This document shows, piece after piece, positions 9,899 through 15,552 of a stretch of 15,552 nucleotides of DNA. The notes beneath the pieces are model-generated. The model was not told the DNA's origin, ran no database searches, and saw only the letters and a program-made list of their open reading frames with translations. The stretch is from Anaeromyces robustus (lineage: Eukaryota > Neocallimastigomycota > Neocallimastigomycetes > Neocallimastigales > Neocallimastigaceae). Position 1 is the stretch's first letter, and each line of letters opens with the position of its first letter. Location of the stretch: the NCBI GenBank assembly GCA_002104895.1, contig MCFG01000683.1, forward strand, positions 1 through 15,552. The letters are read 5' to 3'. A program made the position numbers and the translations under genes.

Positions 9899-11762
9899 TT
9901 TTATTTTATTTTATTTTATTTTATTTTATTTTTATTTTATTTAAATTATTTCAGTTTGTTTTTTTTTATTAATATTTTTTTTATGATATAAAATTAATTA
10001 ATTTGTTAACTAATTATATAATATTTTATTTTATTAACATTAATATTAGGGATTTTTTCAATCAAATATCAAAAGAAATTGGAAATCCAGATTATTCCCT
10101 TTTACAATATTCTAATGATAATTCCTATGAATTGGAAATAAATCCAAAATCTAATATAGTTGTCCCAGATCATTTAAAATATTTTAAATTTATTGGTCGT
10201 ATTATGGGATTAGCTATTTTTCATAAACAATATCTATCGTTAACTTTTACTTTATTATTTTATAAAAAAATTTTAAATAAACCATTAGAATTTCCAGATT
10301 TAAAATATGTTGATCTTGAAATATATAAAAATATAAATTGGTTAAGGTAATATTATTTTTTCTTAATAATAATAATATATAATATATAATATATACTATA
10401 ATAATAATAATAATAAATAAATAAATAAATAATATATTATATTATATTATATTATATTATATTATATTATATTATATATATATATTTTCATTAGAGAAAA
10501 TGAAGGAGCTGGTAATTTAAGTTTAACTTTTTCAATTGAAAATGAAGATTGTTATGGCAATCGTAAAAAAATAGAATTAAAACCAAATGGTGCAAATATT
10601 GACGTAAACGATTTAAATAAAGAAGAATATATTAAGTAAATATTATCTTAATTTATATTTTTTTTTTTAAGAAAAAAAGAAAAAAATTAAATATATTATA
10701 ATTATGATTAATTTTATTATATTTATTATTATTATTATTATTATTATTTAGACTTGTAGTTGAAAATAAATTAAATGATAGAAATGATGAAGAACAACTA
10801 AACTCAATAAAGGAAGGATTCTATGAAATAATTCCAAAAAATATAAATTCTATATTTGATGAACTTGATTTAAAAGTATATTTATATAATTGAAATGTTA
10901 TAAACAATTCATTTAATCTTATTATTATTTATATTTTTTTTATTTTTGTATAATTAATAATTTTTTTATATTTTACTAAATTGATACATTATTATTTTAT
11001 TATTATATTAATAATATGTATATTTAACAAATAATAATAAAGTATTTAATTTCTGGTATTAATGAAATTGATGTGGATGATTGGGAAGAAAATACAGATT
11101 ATGAAGGATATAATAAAAATGATATTACTATCATTAACTTTTGGAAAGTAATTTATTAAAACAAAAAAAAATTCTTTTTTATATAATTTTAATAATACAT
11201 TTTTTTATTAATATTTATTGAAACCTTTTTTTTTCTTTCTTTCTTTTTTCTTCTTCTTTTATTATTATTACTATTATTATAAATATATAATTTATAATAT
11301 AATGAATAGTGTGTTAGAGAATTTAGTAATGATAAACGTAAAAGTTTATTACTTTTTGCCACTGGTAATTCACAAGTACCTGTTACTGGTTTTAAAGATC
11401 TTCAAGGAAATGGTAATATTCAACATTTTAGACTTAAAAAATATGGAGCTGAAGATGATTTACCAATAAGTCATACATGGTAAATAATATAAAGAAAAAT
11501 ATTTAATATATATATATGCGTATAATTATTTTAAATAATTTAAACTTTTAATGTTAATAATATATATTATTTTTCTTTTTTTATTTTTTATTTTTTTTTT
11601 ATCTTTTTTTTTTTTTTTTTTTTTTTTTTTTCATTTCATATATTTTTATTTATTATCAGTTTCAATCGTATTGATTTACCACCATATACTACCTATACAC
11701 AATTAAAACAAAAATTATTAAGAGCGATTACTGAAGGAGTAAAAAGTTTCGAAATGGAATAA
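3108..11762 (+). CDS. MATH(x5)-SH3-HECT E3 ubiquitin ligase, 26 exons
   Basis: Predicted HECT-type ubiquitin ligase: it takes ubiquitin from an E2 onto its own cysteine and passes it to substrates probably chosen by the MATH and SH3 domains. Proposed exons: 3108-3135, 3255-3272, 3392-3545, 3831-3991, 4164-4328, 4462-4609, 4863-5017, 5165-5323, 5459-5609, 5779-5936, 6109-6291, 6466-6628, 6777-6940, 7154-7324, 7482-7644, 7890-8059, 8223-8387, 8962-9219, 9390-9408, 9577-9810, 10050-10346, 10495-10635, 10752-10875, 11043-11147, 11310-11479, 11660-11762. All junctions are GT..AG. The lengths sum to 3927 nt, an exact 1308 codons plus stop (TAA 11760-11762). Domains: MATH units 16-175, 176-329, 330-493, 494-659 and 660-825; SH3 about 849-905; HECT about 912-1308 with catalytic Cys1275. 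No signal peptide or membrane segment is seen, so it is cytosolic or nuclear. Exons from 3392 on are strongly supported by the repeat pattern and HECT homology. The first two (M-S-L-L-S-R-N-K-K, then T-K-S-N-N-K) are inferred from splice phase only; an alternative first exon is 2830-2899. Confidence 0.88.
3392..4328 (+). other. MATH unit 1 (exons B1, C1, D1)
   Basis: Three exons encode about 160 residues. B1 ends in Y-E-W-K-I-K-N-W ... C-S-P-E-F-N-I-G-G-F-K-W. C1 has the I-S-L-Y-L strand and F-F-I-R-N. D1 has F-I-E-K-S-K-L-F and L-V-E-N-D-R-C-V-V-G-V-Y-I-R. These match the conserved strands of MATH/TRAF domains, closest in style to the N-terminal MATH of USP7/Ubp15, which binds peptide ligands. 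The least certain boundary is the D1 acceptor at 4163/4164: it has a poly-A rather than poly-T lead, but it is the only AG that keeps the frame. Confidence 0.85.
4462..5323 (+). other. MATH unit 2 (exons B2, C2, D2)
   Basis: Exons 4462-4609, 4863-5017 and 5165-5323 encode about 154 residues, the shortest unit. The B exon keeps Y-E-W-K-I-N-N-W and Y-S-P-E-F-Y-I-E-N-H-K-W. The C exon keeps H-I-C-S-K and F-F-V-R-N. The D exon has lost the F-I-E-K-S-K-L-F helix seen in the other units but keeps L-I-E-N-N and V-V-G-V-F-I-R-T-Y. It is the most divergent copy, which suggests a changed ligand surface. Confidence 0.87.
5459..6291 (+). other. MATH unit 3 (exons B3, C3, D3)
   Basis: Exons 5459-5609, 5779-5936 and 6109-6291 encode about 164 residues. 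Landmarks are Y-E-W-N-I-E-D-W, Y-S-P-E-F-I-I-D-N-H-K-W, Y-I-S-L-Y-L-N-N-L-D, H-I-C-I-K, F-I-K-K-S-E-L-F and V-I-G-V-Y-F-R. The D exon is the longest of the five because of an N-terminal G-K-K-G-E-S-S-K insertion. Confidence 0.9.
6466..7324 (+). other. MATH unit 4 (exons B4, C4, D4)
   Basis: Exons 6466-6628, 6777-6940 and 7154-7324 encode about 166 residues. Landmarks are Y-E-W-N-I-E-N-W, F-G-R-H-K-W, Y-V-S-L-Y-L-K-N-I-D, H-I-C-T-K, F-I-E-K-S-K-L-F, L-I-E-N-D-K-C-V-I-G and F-I-R-T-Y. The C exon has the most canonical MATH strand after the Trp: L-Q-L-Y-P-D-G, as in the L-x-L-Y-P-x-G of USP7-type domains. Confidence 0.9.
7482..8387 (+). other. MATH unit 5 (exons B5, C5, D5)
   Basis: Exons 7482-7644, 7890-8059 and 8223-8387 encode about 166 residues. 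The B exon reads H-E-F-K-I-E-N-W, with Phe replacing the Trp of the first strand, and ends G-N-Y-K-W. The C exon has N-I-C-A-K and I-F-I-K-H. The D exon has I-S-K-S-K-L-F, I-E-Y-N-K-C-I-A-G-V-F-L-R and ends Y-K-E-G at a phase-1 donor. Several consensus positions have drifted, as in unit 2. Confidence 0.87.
8491..8742 (+). repeat. Duplicated intronic block, 140-nt spacing
   Basis: Copy 1 starts at 8491 and copy 2 at 8631. The first 65 or so bases match except for two substitutions and one extra A; similarity then falls off with small indels. Both copies follow a T tract and contain TAGAAGGTATTTG, an acceptor and a donor separated by three bases (8521-8523 and 8661-8663). Confidence 0.85.
8781..8900 (+). 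repeat. 20-nt minisatellite, five perfect copies plus one diverged
   Basis: AAATATTAATACTATATTAT is repeated exactly five times (8781-8880). A diverged sixth copy follows (8881-8900), and perhaps a trace of a seventh. There are no unique spacers, so this is a simple tandem array inside the intron. Confidence 0.95.
8962..9219 (+). other. SH3 domain exon with charged linker
   Basis: One 258-nt exon, phase 1 at both ends, encodes residues 826-911. Residues 826-848 form a Lys/Glu-rich linker. The SH3 fold follows (about 849-905): the A-I-S-N-F-T-A-Y-E-Y start corresponds to the ALYDY strand. D865, D869 and E870 are RT-loop acids. D-G-W-V-Y-G supplies the ligand-binding Trp883. G-I-F-P-K-I-F-V is the terminal G-x-F-P-x-N-Y-V strand, with Phe in place of Tyr. 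SH3 domains bind proline-rich peptides; the binding surface looks largely intact. Confidence 0.9.
9390..9408 (+). other. 19-nt micro-exon joining SH3 to HECT
   Basis: Flanked by ATATATAG and GTAAGT, this exon enters in phase 1 and leaves in phase 2. It converts the phase of the MATH/SH3 part to that of the HECT part. It contributes E-E-N-I-L-R and two bases of an Asn codon. Without it the HECT reading frame cannot be joined to the SH3 exon. Confidence 0.75.
9826..9935 (+). repeat. (ATTT)n then (ATTTT)n intronic microsatellite
   Basis: About 18 tandem tetranucleotide units run to about 9900 and are followed by pentanucleotide ATTTT units. All lie in the intron 9811-10049 of the HECT part. Confidence 0.9.
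10428..10476 (+). repeat. (ATATT)n intronic microsatellite
   Basis: Roughly nine pentanucleotide units lie in the intron 10347-10494, following an AATA-rich run. They are non-coding. Confidence 0.85.
11478..11660 (+). other. Catalytic Cys codon split by the last intron
   Basis: Exon 25 ends CAT ACA TG at 11479 and exon 26 begins T TTC AAT CGT at 11660. Together they give H-T-C-F-N-R with TGT for the active-site Cys1275. Reading through the 180-nt intron instead gives TGG TAA, a Trp and a stop. Retention would therefore remove the catalytic residue and all of the chain after it. Confidence 0.95.
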
Positions 11763-12993
11763 TTATTAATAATAATAATTATAATAAAAAATAATAAAAA
11801 TATAATCAAATATCATAATAATAAATCAATGAAATTATATTAACAATGACGAATTATCAAATAAAATCAAATATTAATAAATATTAATATAAAGAAAAAA
11901 TTAAATAATTGTACTATAAAAAAATAAATAATATATATAATTGATTATTGAATATTAAATATTAATAGTAAATAATAATAAGAGTTATAATATAATAATA
12001 AAAACTTATAAATTAAAAAAATAAATAATAATAAAAAAAAAAAAAAAAAAAAAAAAAAGCACACGTACACAATCAAAAATATTGTAATATAATTTATAAA
12101 TAAATAAAAAGTTAGTTTTAAAAGAATTTGTTTTTTATTAACGTTTTTTTATTAATTTTTAAATATTATTTAAAGTATTATTATTAAAGTATTATTAGTA
12201 TTAATTATTATTAATCATTATTAAATTTCAAAAAAAAAATAATGATAAACAAAAACAATAAGTCAATAATTAAAAATATAATGTTGGAAAAATGACACAA
12301 AATTATTAATAAATATACCAAAGAAAATTATAACATTTTAGAAATAAATAAATAAATAAATAAATAAAAATTAAAATGAAATTAATTTTTTTGTTTTGTG
12401 TAATTCAACATTATGAAATTAATGTTATTTATTTATTTATTTATTTATATTTATTTATTTATTATTATACCAAAAAGAGTAGTATTGTTCTAGAAATAAA
12501 TGAAAAATAAAAATAATAAATAAATAATAATAAGATAAAATCATTCAATTTTACATATAAATATATAACTAATAATGGTAACTCTTCATTCACAATTATG
12601 TATAATAAAATTTATTGTTTTTAAGAAAATTAATTCCATTTACTAATCGAATATTCTAAAAATAATAATAATAATATTTATTTTGGAAAAAATGAATAAT
12701 AAAAATTAAAAAGTGGTAATTATCCACAACTAATAATTATTTAGTTCTTTAGAAATTTTCTCAATTATTAATCGTTATGTCAAAGATAATATTAATATTT
12801 TGGAAAATGAATTAAAAATAATTGAATGAATATTTACCACAAAAAAAAATTAGTATTATTATTATTATTTTTGATTATGTGAAAATATATTATATATATA
12901 TATAATATATATCTAGATAAGATTTAAAACATTTTTTTAAATATATAATTTCTAAAATAATATAGGATCTTACTTGAATATTAAATATAATAA

Positions 12994-13044
12994 TGATAAC
13001 ATTTATATTATCAAGTTATCAAGTTAATAATATAAATATTATCA
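12994..13044. repeat. 18-nt inverted repeat with 15-nt loop
   Basis: Arms 12994-13011 and 13027-13044 are complementary with one mismatch. The loop carries part of a direct repeat of ATCAAGTT. It could be a hairpin or the trace of a small palindromic element. Confidence 0.55.
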
Positions 13045-13060
13045 TAAAATTCAATACTAT

Positions 13061-13114
13061 TTAAAAAAAAAAAAAAGTTTCCTTTATTTATGTAAAAGGA
13101 AAACTTTTTTTAAA
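13061..13114. repeat. A/T-flanked hairpin around GTTTCCTTT
   Basis: AAAAGTTTCCTTT (13073-13085) pairs with AAAGGAAAACTTTT (13095-13108) across a short loop, with one bulged A. The A run on the left and T run on the right extend the stem. A bacterial-type terminator reading is not appropriate in this eukaryotic context. Confidence 0.5.
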
Positions 13115-13224
13115 TCTTTATATATATATAATATAATATTAAATTTTTTAATCTAAATCTTTTTTAAAAATTCTAACCCTCTTACATTCCGATATTATAT
13201 ATATTAATCATAATCATAATGAAT

Positions 13225-13243
13225 CGGTCCGATGGTCCACACC
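13225..13243. promoter_or_regulatory. Isolated GC-rich patch with CGG-T-CCG
   Basis: Thirteen of 19 bases are G or C in DNA that is otherwise nearly all A/T. It begins with CGGTCCG, an inverted pair of CGG triplets one base apart, and repeats GGTCC eight bases later. Inverted CGG triplets are the usual half-sites of fungal Zn2Cys6 regulators. It lies about 745 nt upstream of the hydrolase start. The function is inferred. Confidence 0.25.
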
Positions 13244-13878
13244 ATTTTTTTAAATTTTAATTAAATTAAATTAAAAATTTTAAAAAAGATATAATATATT
13301 AATGGATAATATATTTTTTACTTATATGTAAATATACATAACATATAAATATATTAATAAATATTAATATAAAAAAATCAAAGATATTTTAATATACTTT
13401 GCTTTTTTTTTTTTTTTTTTTTTATATTTTCTTTTTATTTATTAATAGTTGGAAAAAAAAAATCAACAATTGATAAATATTTGTAATTCAATTAAATTTA
13501 AATTGAAATTGAAATTGTAATTGAAATTCAAATGCAAATTTAAAGTTCAATTAACAATATTATAAAAAAACATTAAGAAAAATAATAAGTAGTGAACATA
13601 TATCAAAGGTAATGAAAGTTTAATTATGTAATTATAAATAATTATATATATTAAATATATTTTCATTTTAATTACATTTCATATCTTTTTTTTTTTTTAT
13701 TTTAAAAATAAAATTATAATTAAAAGGTTATTGATAATAATAACAAATTTTGATATTATTATTTATTTACAATAATTTAATAAATATAATATTTCATAAT
13801 AATATTCTTATATATACATTATTAAACCAAAAAATTAAGAATTAAAAAAAAAAAAGGAATATAAATTAAAAATAAGTT

Positions 13879-13918
13879 AAAATAAAATAAAATAAAATAA
13901 AATAAAATAAAATAAAAT
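13879..13918 (+). repeat. (AAAAT)8 microsatellite
   Basis: Eight exact pentanucleotide units lie immediately before the leader of the hydrolase gene. The A-rich, nucleosome-disfavouring sequence may belong to the promoter. Confidence 0.9.
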
Positions 13919-13975
13919 TAAAAAAACCCAAACAAAAAACTCAAACAGAAAAAAAAAAAAAACAAAAAAACGAAA
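13919..13975 (+). promoter_or_regulatory. A/C-rich 5' leader of the hydrolase gene
   Basis: The strand turns almost purely A with scattered C (CCCAAAC, CTCAAACAG, AACGAAA) just before the ATG. The ATG sits in an AAAATG context with A at -3. Such unstructured A/C-rich leaders are usual in highly AT-rich fungi and support the chosen start at 13976. Confidence 0.55.
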
Positions 13976-15148
13976 ATGTTTCAAAAAGGAACTTATAAAT
14001 TTAATGATGAAGCCAATTTTAATTTTCAATTAAATCGTGTAGTTATGTGGGGAAATGGAGACCCAGAAGAAATAAAAAAAATTTCTAATAATATTGTAGA
14101 TAGTCAAAGTTGGGTAAATGAACTTCAAAAACTTTCTGAAAAAGCAGAAAAGGAAGGACGTATTGAAGCACAAATTGGATATCTTCGTATGTCAGAATTT
14201 TTTATGTATGATTCGGATCCACAAAAATTAGAAACCTATACTAAAGCTAAAAATTTATTTTATACCTATTATGAAAATAAAATTAAAGAACATGGTATAG
14301 AAAATGTTAAAGTACCCTATGGTGATGGATTTTTACCAGTAATGTATTGTAAAGCTAAAGGAGAAACATGTCAAGGTAGAATCTTACTTCATGGAGGTAA
14401 TGATAGTTATATTGAAGAATTTTTTAATTCTCTTATTTATTTACAAGAAAAAGGATTTGATGTTTATCTTTTTGAAGGACCAGGACAAGGAGGAGTACTT
14501 CGAGAACAAAATATAAAATTTGATTTTGCATGGGAAAAACCGGTCACCACGATTATAGATTATTTTAAATTAAAAGATGTTACCATTATTGGAGCTTCTT
14601 TAGGAGGTTTTTTAGCTCCTAGAGCTGCTGCTTTTGAAAAACGTATTACAAAAGTTATTGGTTGGTCAATTTTCCCAGATTTCTTTGATATATTATTAGC
14701 TGATGATCCAGCATGGTTAAGAGTTATAATGGATTTTATGTATAAAATAGGTTTATCAGGTATATTTAATGGATTATATAAAAAAATGATGAATCAAAGT
14801 GAACTTGTAAAATGGAATTTAATGCATGGTATGTATGCTTATGATGCCCCAGATCCTGTAGGATATGTTAAAAAAATACGTGAATTCACATTAAAAGGTA
14901 TAGGTGAAAATATTACTCAAGATATGTTAATTATTGGAGGTAAAGATGATCATATGATTATGCCTCATTTAATTCATGAAGAAATAGATCTTTTACCTAA
15001 TGTAAAATCTCTTGCATTTCAATTATATTCTAATCAAGATGACACAGGTAGTCATTGTGGTATAGGAAATATGAAACTTATTTTAGATACCATGATATCT
15101 TGGATTTTACAAATGAATTCTAAAGAAAATCATTTAAAAAATCAATAA
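13976..15148 (+). CDS. FrsA/Ayg1-like alpha/beta hydrolase, intronless
   Basis: A 390-residue serine hydrolase of the alpha/beta fold. Residues 1-110 form a helical N-terminal region. The core has R-I-L-L-H-G-G (135-141, oxyanion region) and F-E-G-P-G-Q-G-G (166-173). The nucleophile elbow G-A-S-L-G-G gives Ser208 and is followed by A-P-R-A-A-A-F-E-K-R-I. A helical lid spans about 231-310. The acid is in G-G-K-D-D-H (Asp325 more likely than Asp324), and His360 is in G-S-H-C-G-I-G-N. This layout matches the family of FrsA, 2,6-dihydroxypseudooxynicotine hydrolase and fungal Ayg1, which cleave C-C or ester bonds; the substrate cannot be deduced. No signal peptide or membrane segment is seen, so it is cytosolic. 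The start has an A/C-rich leader and stops upstream. The gene has no intron, unlike its neighbour, and looks closest in style to bacterial members, so horizontal acquisition is plausible but unproven. Confidence 0.93.
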   Translation: MFQKGTYKFNDEANFNFQLNRVVMWGNGDPEEIKKISNNIVDSQSWVNELQKLSEKAEKEGRIEAQIGYLRMSEFFMYDSDPQKLETYTKAKNLFYTYYENKIKEHGIENVKVPYGDGFLPVMYCKAKGETCQGRILLHGGNDSYIEEFFNSLIYLQEKGFDVYLFEGPGQGGVLREQNIKFDFAWEKPVTTIIDYFKLKDVTIIGASLGGFLAPRAAAFEKRITKVIGWSIFPDFFDILLADDPAWLRVIMDFMYKIGLSGIFNGLYKKMMNQSELVKWNLMHGMYAYDAPDPVGYVKKIREFTLKGIGENITQDMLIIGGKDDHMIMPHLIHEEIDLLPNVKSLAFQLYSNQDDTGSHCGIGNMKLILDTMISWILQMNSKENHLKNQ

Positions 15149-15150
15149 TC

Positions 15151-15232
15151 AATAATAAATAATAATAAATAATAAATAATAAATAATAAATAATAAATAA
15201 TAAATAATAAATAATAAATAATAAATAATAAT
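15151..15232 (+). repeat. TAATAAA heptamer array after the hydrolase stop
   Basis: It begins 3 nt after the stop codon. AATAAA occurs at 15154 and then nine times at exact 7-nt spacing from 15164 to 15220. It is a simple repeat by structure, but each unit is a canonical poly(A)-signal hexamer, so it may act as the 3' end signal of the hydrolase mRNA. Confidence 0.85.
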
Positions 15233-15552
15233 AGTCATAATCATAATAATAATTAAATAATTAAAAGAATTTTTTTCCTTTTTTTTTTTTTTTTTTTTTT
15301 ACATATTATATAATTAATTAATAAATAAATAAATAAATATATAATAAATAAATAAATAAATAAATAAATAACTATTTAATAAATTTTGTATTATATACCT
15401 ATTAAATGATAAATATTTAAAAGATTATTAATTTTTTTATATATTTAATAAAATGAAATCAAACGTTTAATATATAAATAAATAAATAAAAAATAAAAAA
15501 AAATAAAAAGAGTAAATGGATGAATAAAATAATAAAAAATATATTTATAATC
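15233..15552. other. Gene-free AT-rich 3' tail
   Basis: A T tract (about 15279-15300), AAAT microsatellites (around 15322-15370) and unstructured AT DNA. No ORF, RNA gene or regulatory site is supportable on either strand up to the window edge. Confidence 0.6.

Larger units (their letters stand above)
9390..11762 (+). other. HECT ubiquitin-ligase domain, Nedd4-like
   Basis: Eight exons (19-nt exon 9390-9408 through 11660-11762) encode 397 residues, a full-length HECT domain. N-lobe landmarks are E-G-I-D-A-G-G-L-L-R, the E2-binding region around Y-S-L-L-Q-Y-S, and F-I-G-R-I-M-G-L-A-I-F-H. Later come L-K-P-N-G-A-N-I, E-G-F-Y-E-I-I-P, I-D-V-D-D-W and F-A-T-G-N-S-Q-V-P. The active site L-P-I-S-H-T-C-F-N-R-I-D-L-P-P-Y is complete. 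The chain ends F-E-M-E, keeping the Phe at position -4 that Nedd4-type ligases need for transfer. Most features are Nedd4/Smurf-like; D-A-G-G-L and L-K-P-N-G-A-N-I also recall HUWE1-type HECTs. Confidence 0.95.
11763..13975. other. Intergenic region between ligase and hydrolase
   Basis: About 2.2 kb with no supportable gene. AATAAA-type poly(A) signals occur just after the ligase stop (first near 11783), but such hexamers are frequent in this DNA. It also contains a poly-A run ending at about 12058, ATTT/AAAT microsatellites, two inverted repeats (12994-13044, 13061-13114), a GC-rich patch (13225-13243) and the AAAAT array before the hydrolase leader. A 43-codon ORF from 12376 is mostly ATTT repeat and is not called. 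Confidence 0.65.

Noticed and set aside
9647-9991. 114-codon open frame running from HECT coding sequence into ATTT repeats
   Set aside because: It is the exon 9577-9810 read through into intron 9811-10049; the tail is translated microsatellite, and HECT homology continues only after 10050.
11218-11469. 83-codon open frame overlapping the HECT region
   Set aside because: Wrong frame over the exon 11310-11479; the correct frame there gives the conserved F-A-T-G-N-S-Q-V-P and active-site segment.
12033-12058. Long poly-A run as the tail of a retroposed copy
   Set aside because: No coding or repeat sequence precedes it beyond the ligase 3' end, no target-site duplication is visible, and poly-A tracts are common throughout the window.
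12376-12507. 43-codon ORF with a hydrophobic start
   Set aside because: Most of it is ATTT repeat read as Leu/Phe/Ile/Tyr, so its signal-peptide look is an artefact of composition.
13061-13114. Stem-loop followed by T run, like a Rho-independent terminator
   Set aside because: The eukaryotic setting and a position more than 1.3 kb past the ligase stop make a bacterial terminator mechanism inapplicable.

Overview
This window is extremely AT-rich nuclear DNA from a eukaryote. It has long poly(A)/poly(T) tracts, AAT, ATTT and AAAAT microsatellites, and one gene broken into more than twenty short exons by GT..AG introns of mostly 116-285 nt. That gene lies next to an intronless, bacterial-looking alpha/beta hydrolase gene. 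The combination fits an anaerobic gut fungus (Neocallimastigomycota) best. A dictyostelid is a weaker alternative, because its genes usually have few introns. No RNA gene, CRISPR array or intact mobile element was seen.

Layout: 1-3107 is gene-poor AT DNA with microsatellites, a perfect palindrome and a possible decayed retroelement fragment. 3108-11762 (+) is one large gene that no single ORF covers. Splicing by eye gives 26 exons and a closed reading frame of 1308 residues: five USP7-like MATH (TRAF-homology) units, a Lys/Glu-rich linker, one SH3 domain and a complete Nedd4-type HECT ubiquitin-ligase domain. The catalytic cysteine codon (TG|T) is split by the last intron. The start (first two exons) is inferred; everything from 3392 onward is well supported. 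11763-13975 is intergenic, with inverted repeats and an isolated GC-rich patch holding a CGG-T-CCG element. 13976-15148 (+) is a 390-residue intronless FrsA/Ayg1-like alpha/beta hydrolase. It is followed directly by a heptamer array carrying an AATAAA hexamer every 7 nt. 15230-15552 holds no gene.

The most interesting item is the ligase. Its MATH part consists of five copies of the same three-exon cassette, each bounded by phase-1 introns, and the SH3 is also a single 1-1 exon. The HECT part uses only phase 2 and phase 0 introns. The gene therefore looks assembled by intron-mediated module duplication and shuffling in front of an older HECT gene. The likely logic is that the MATH units and SH3 choose substrates or partners while the HECT domain transfers ubiquitin to them. 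The two genes share a strand but show no sign of a functional link.
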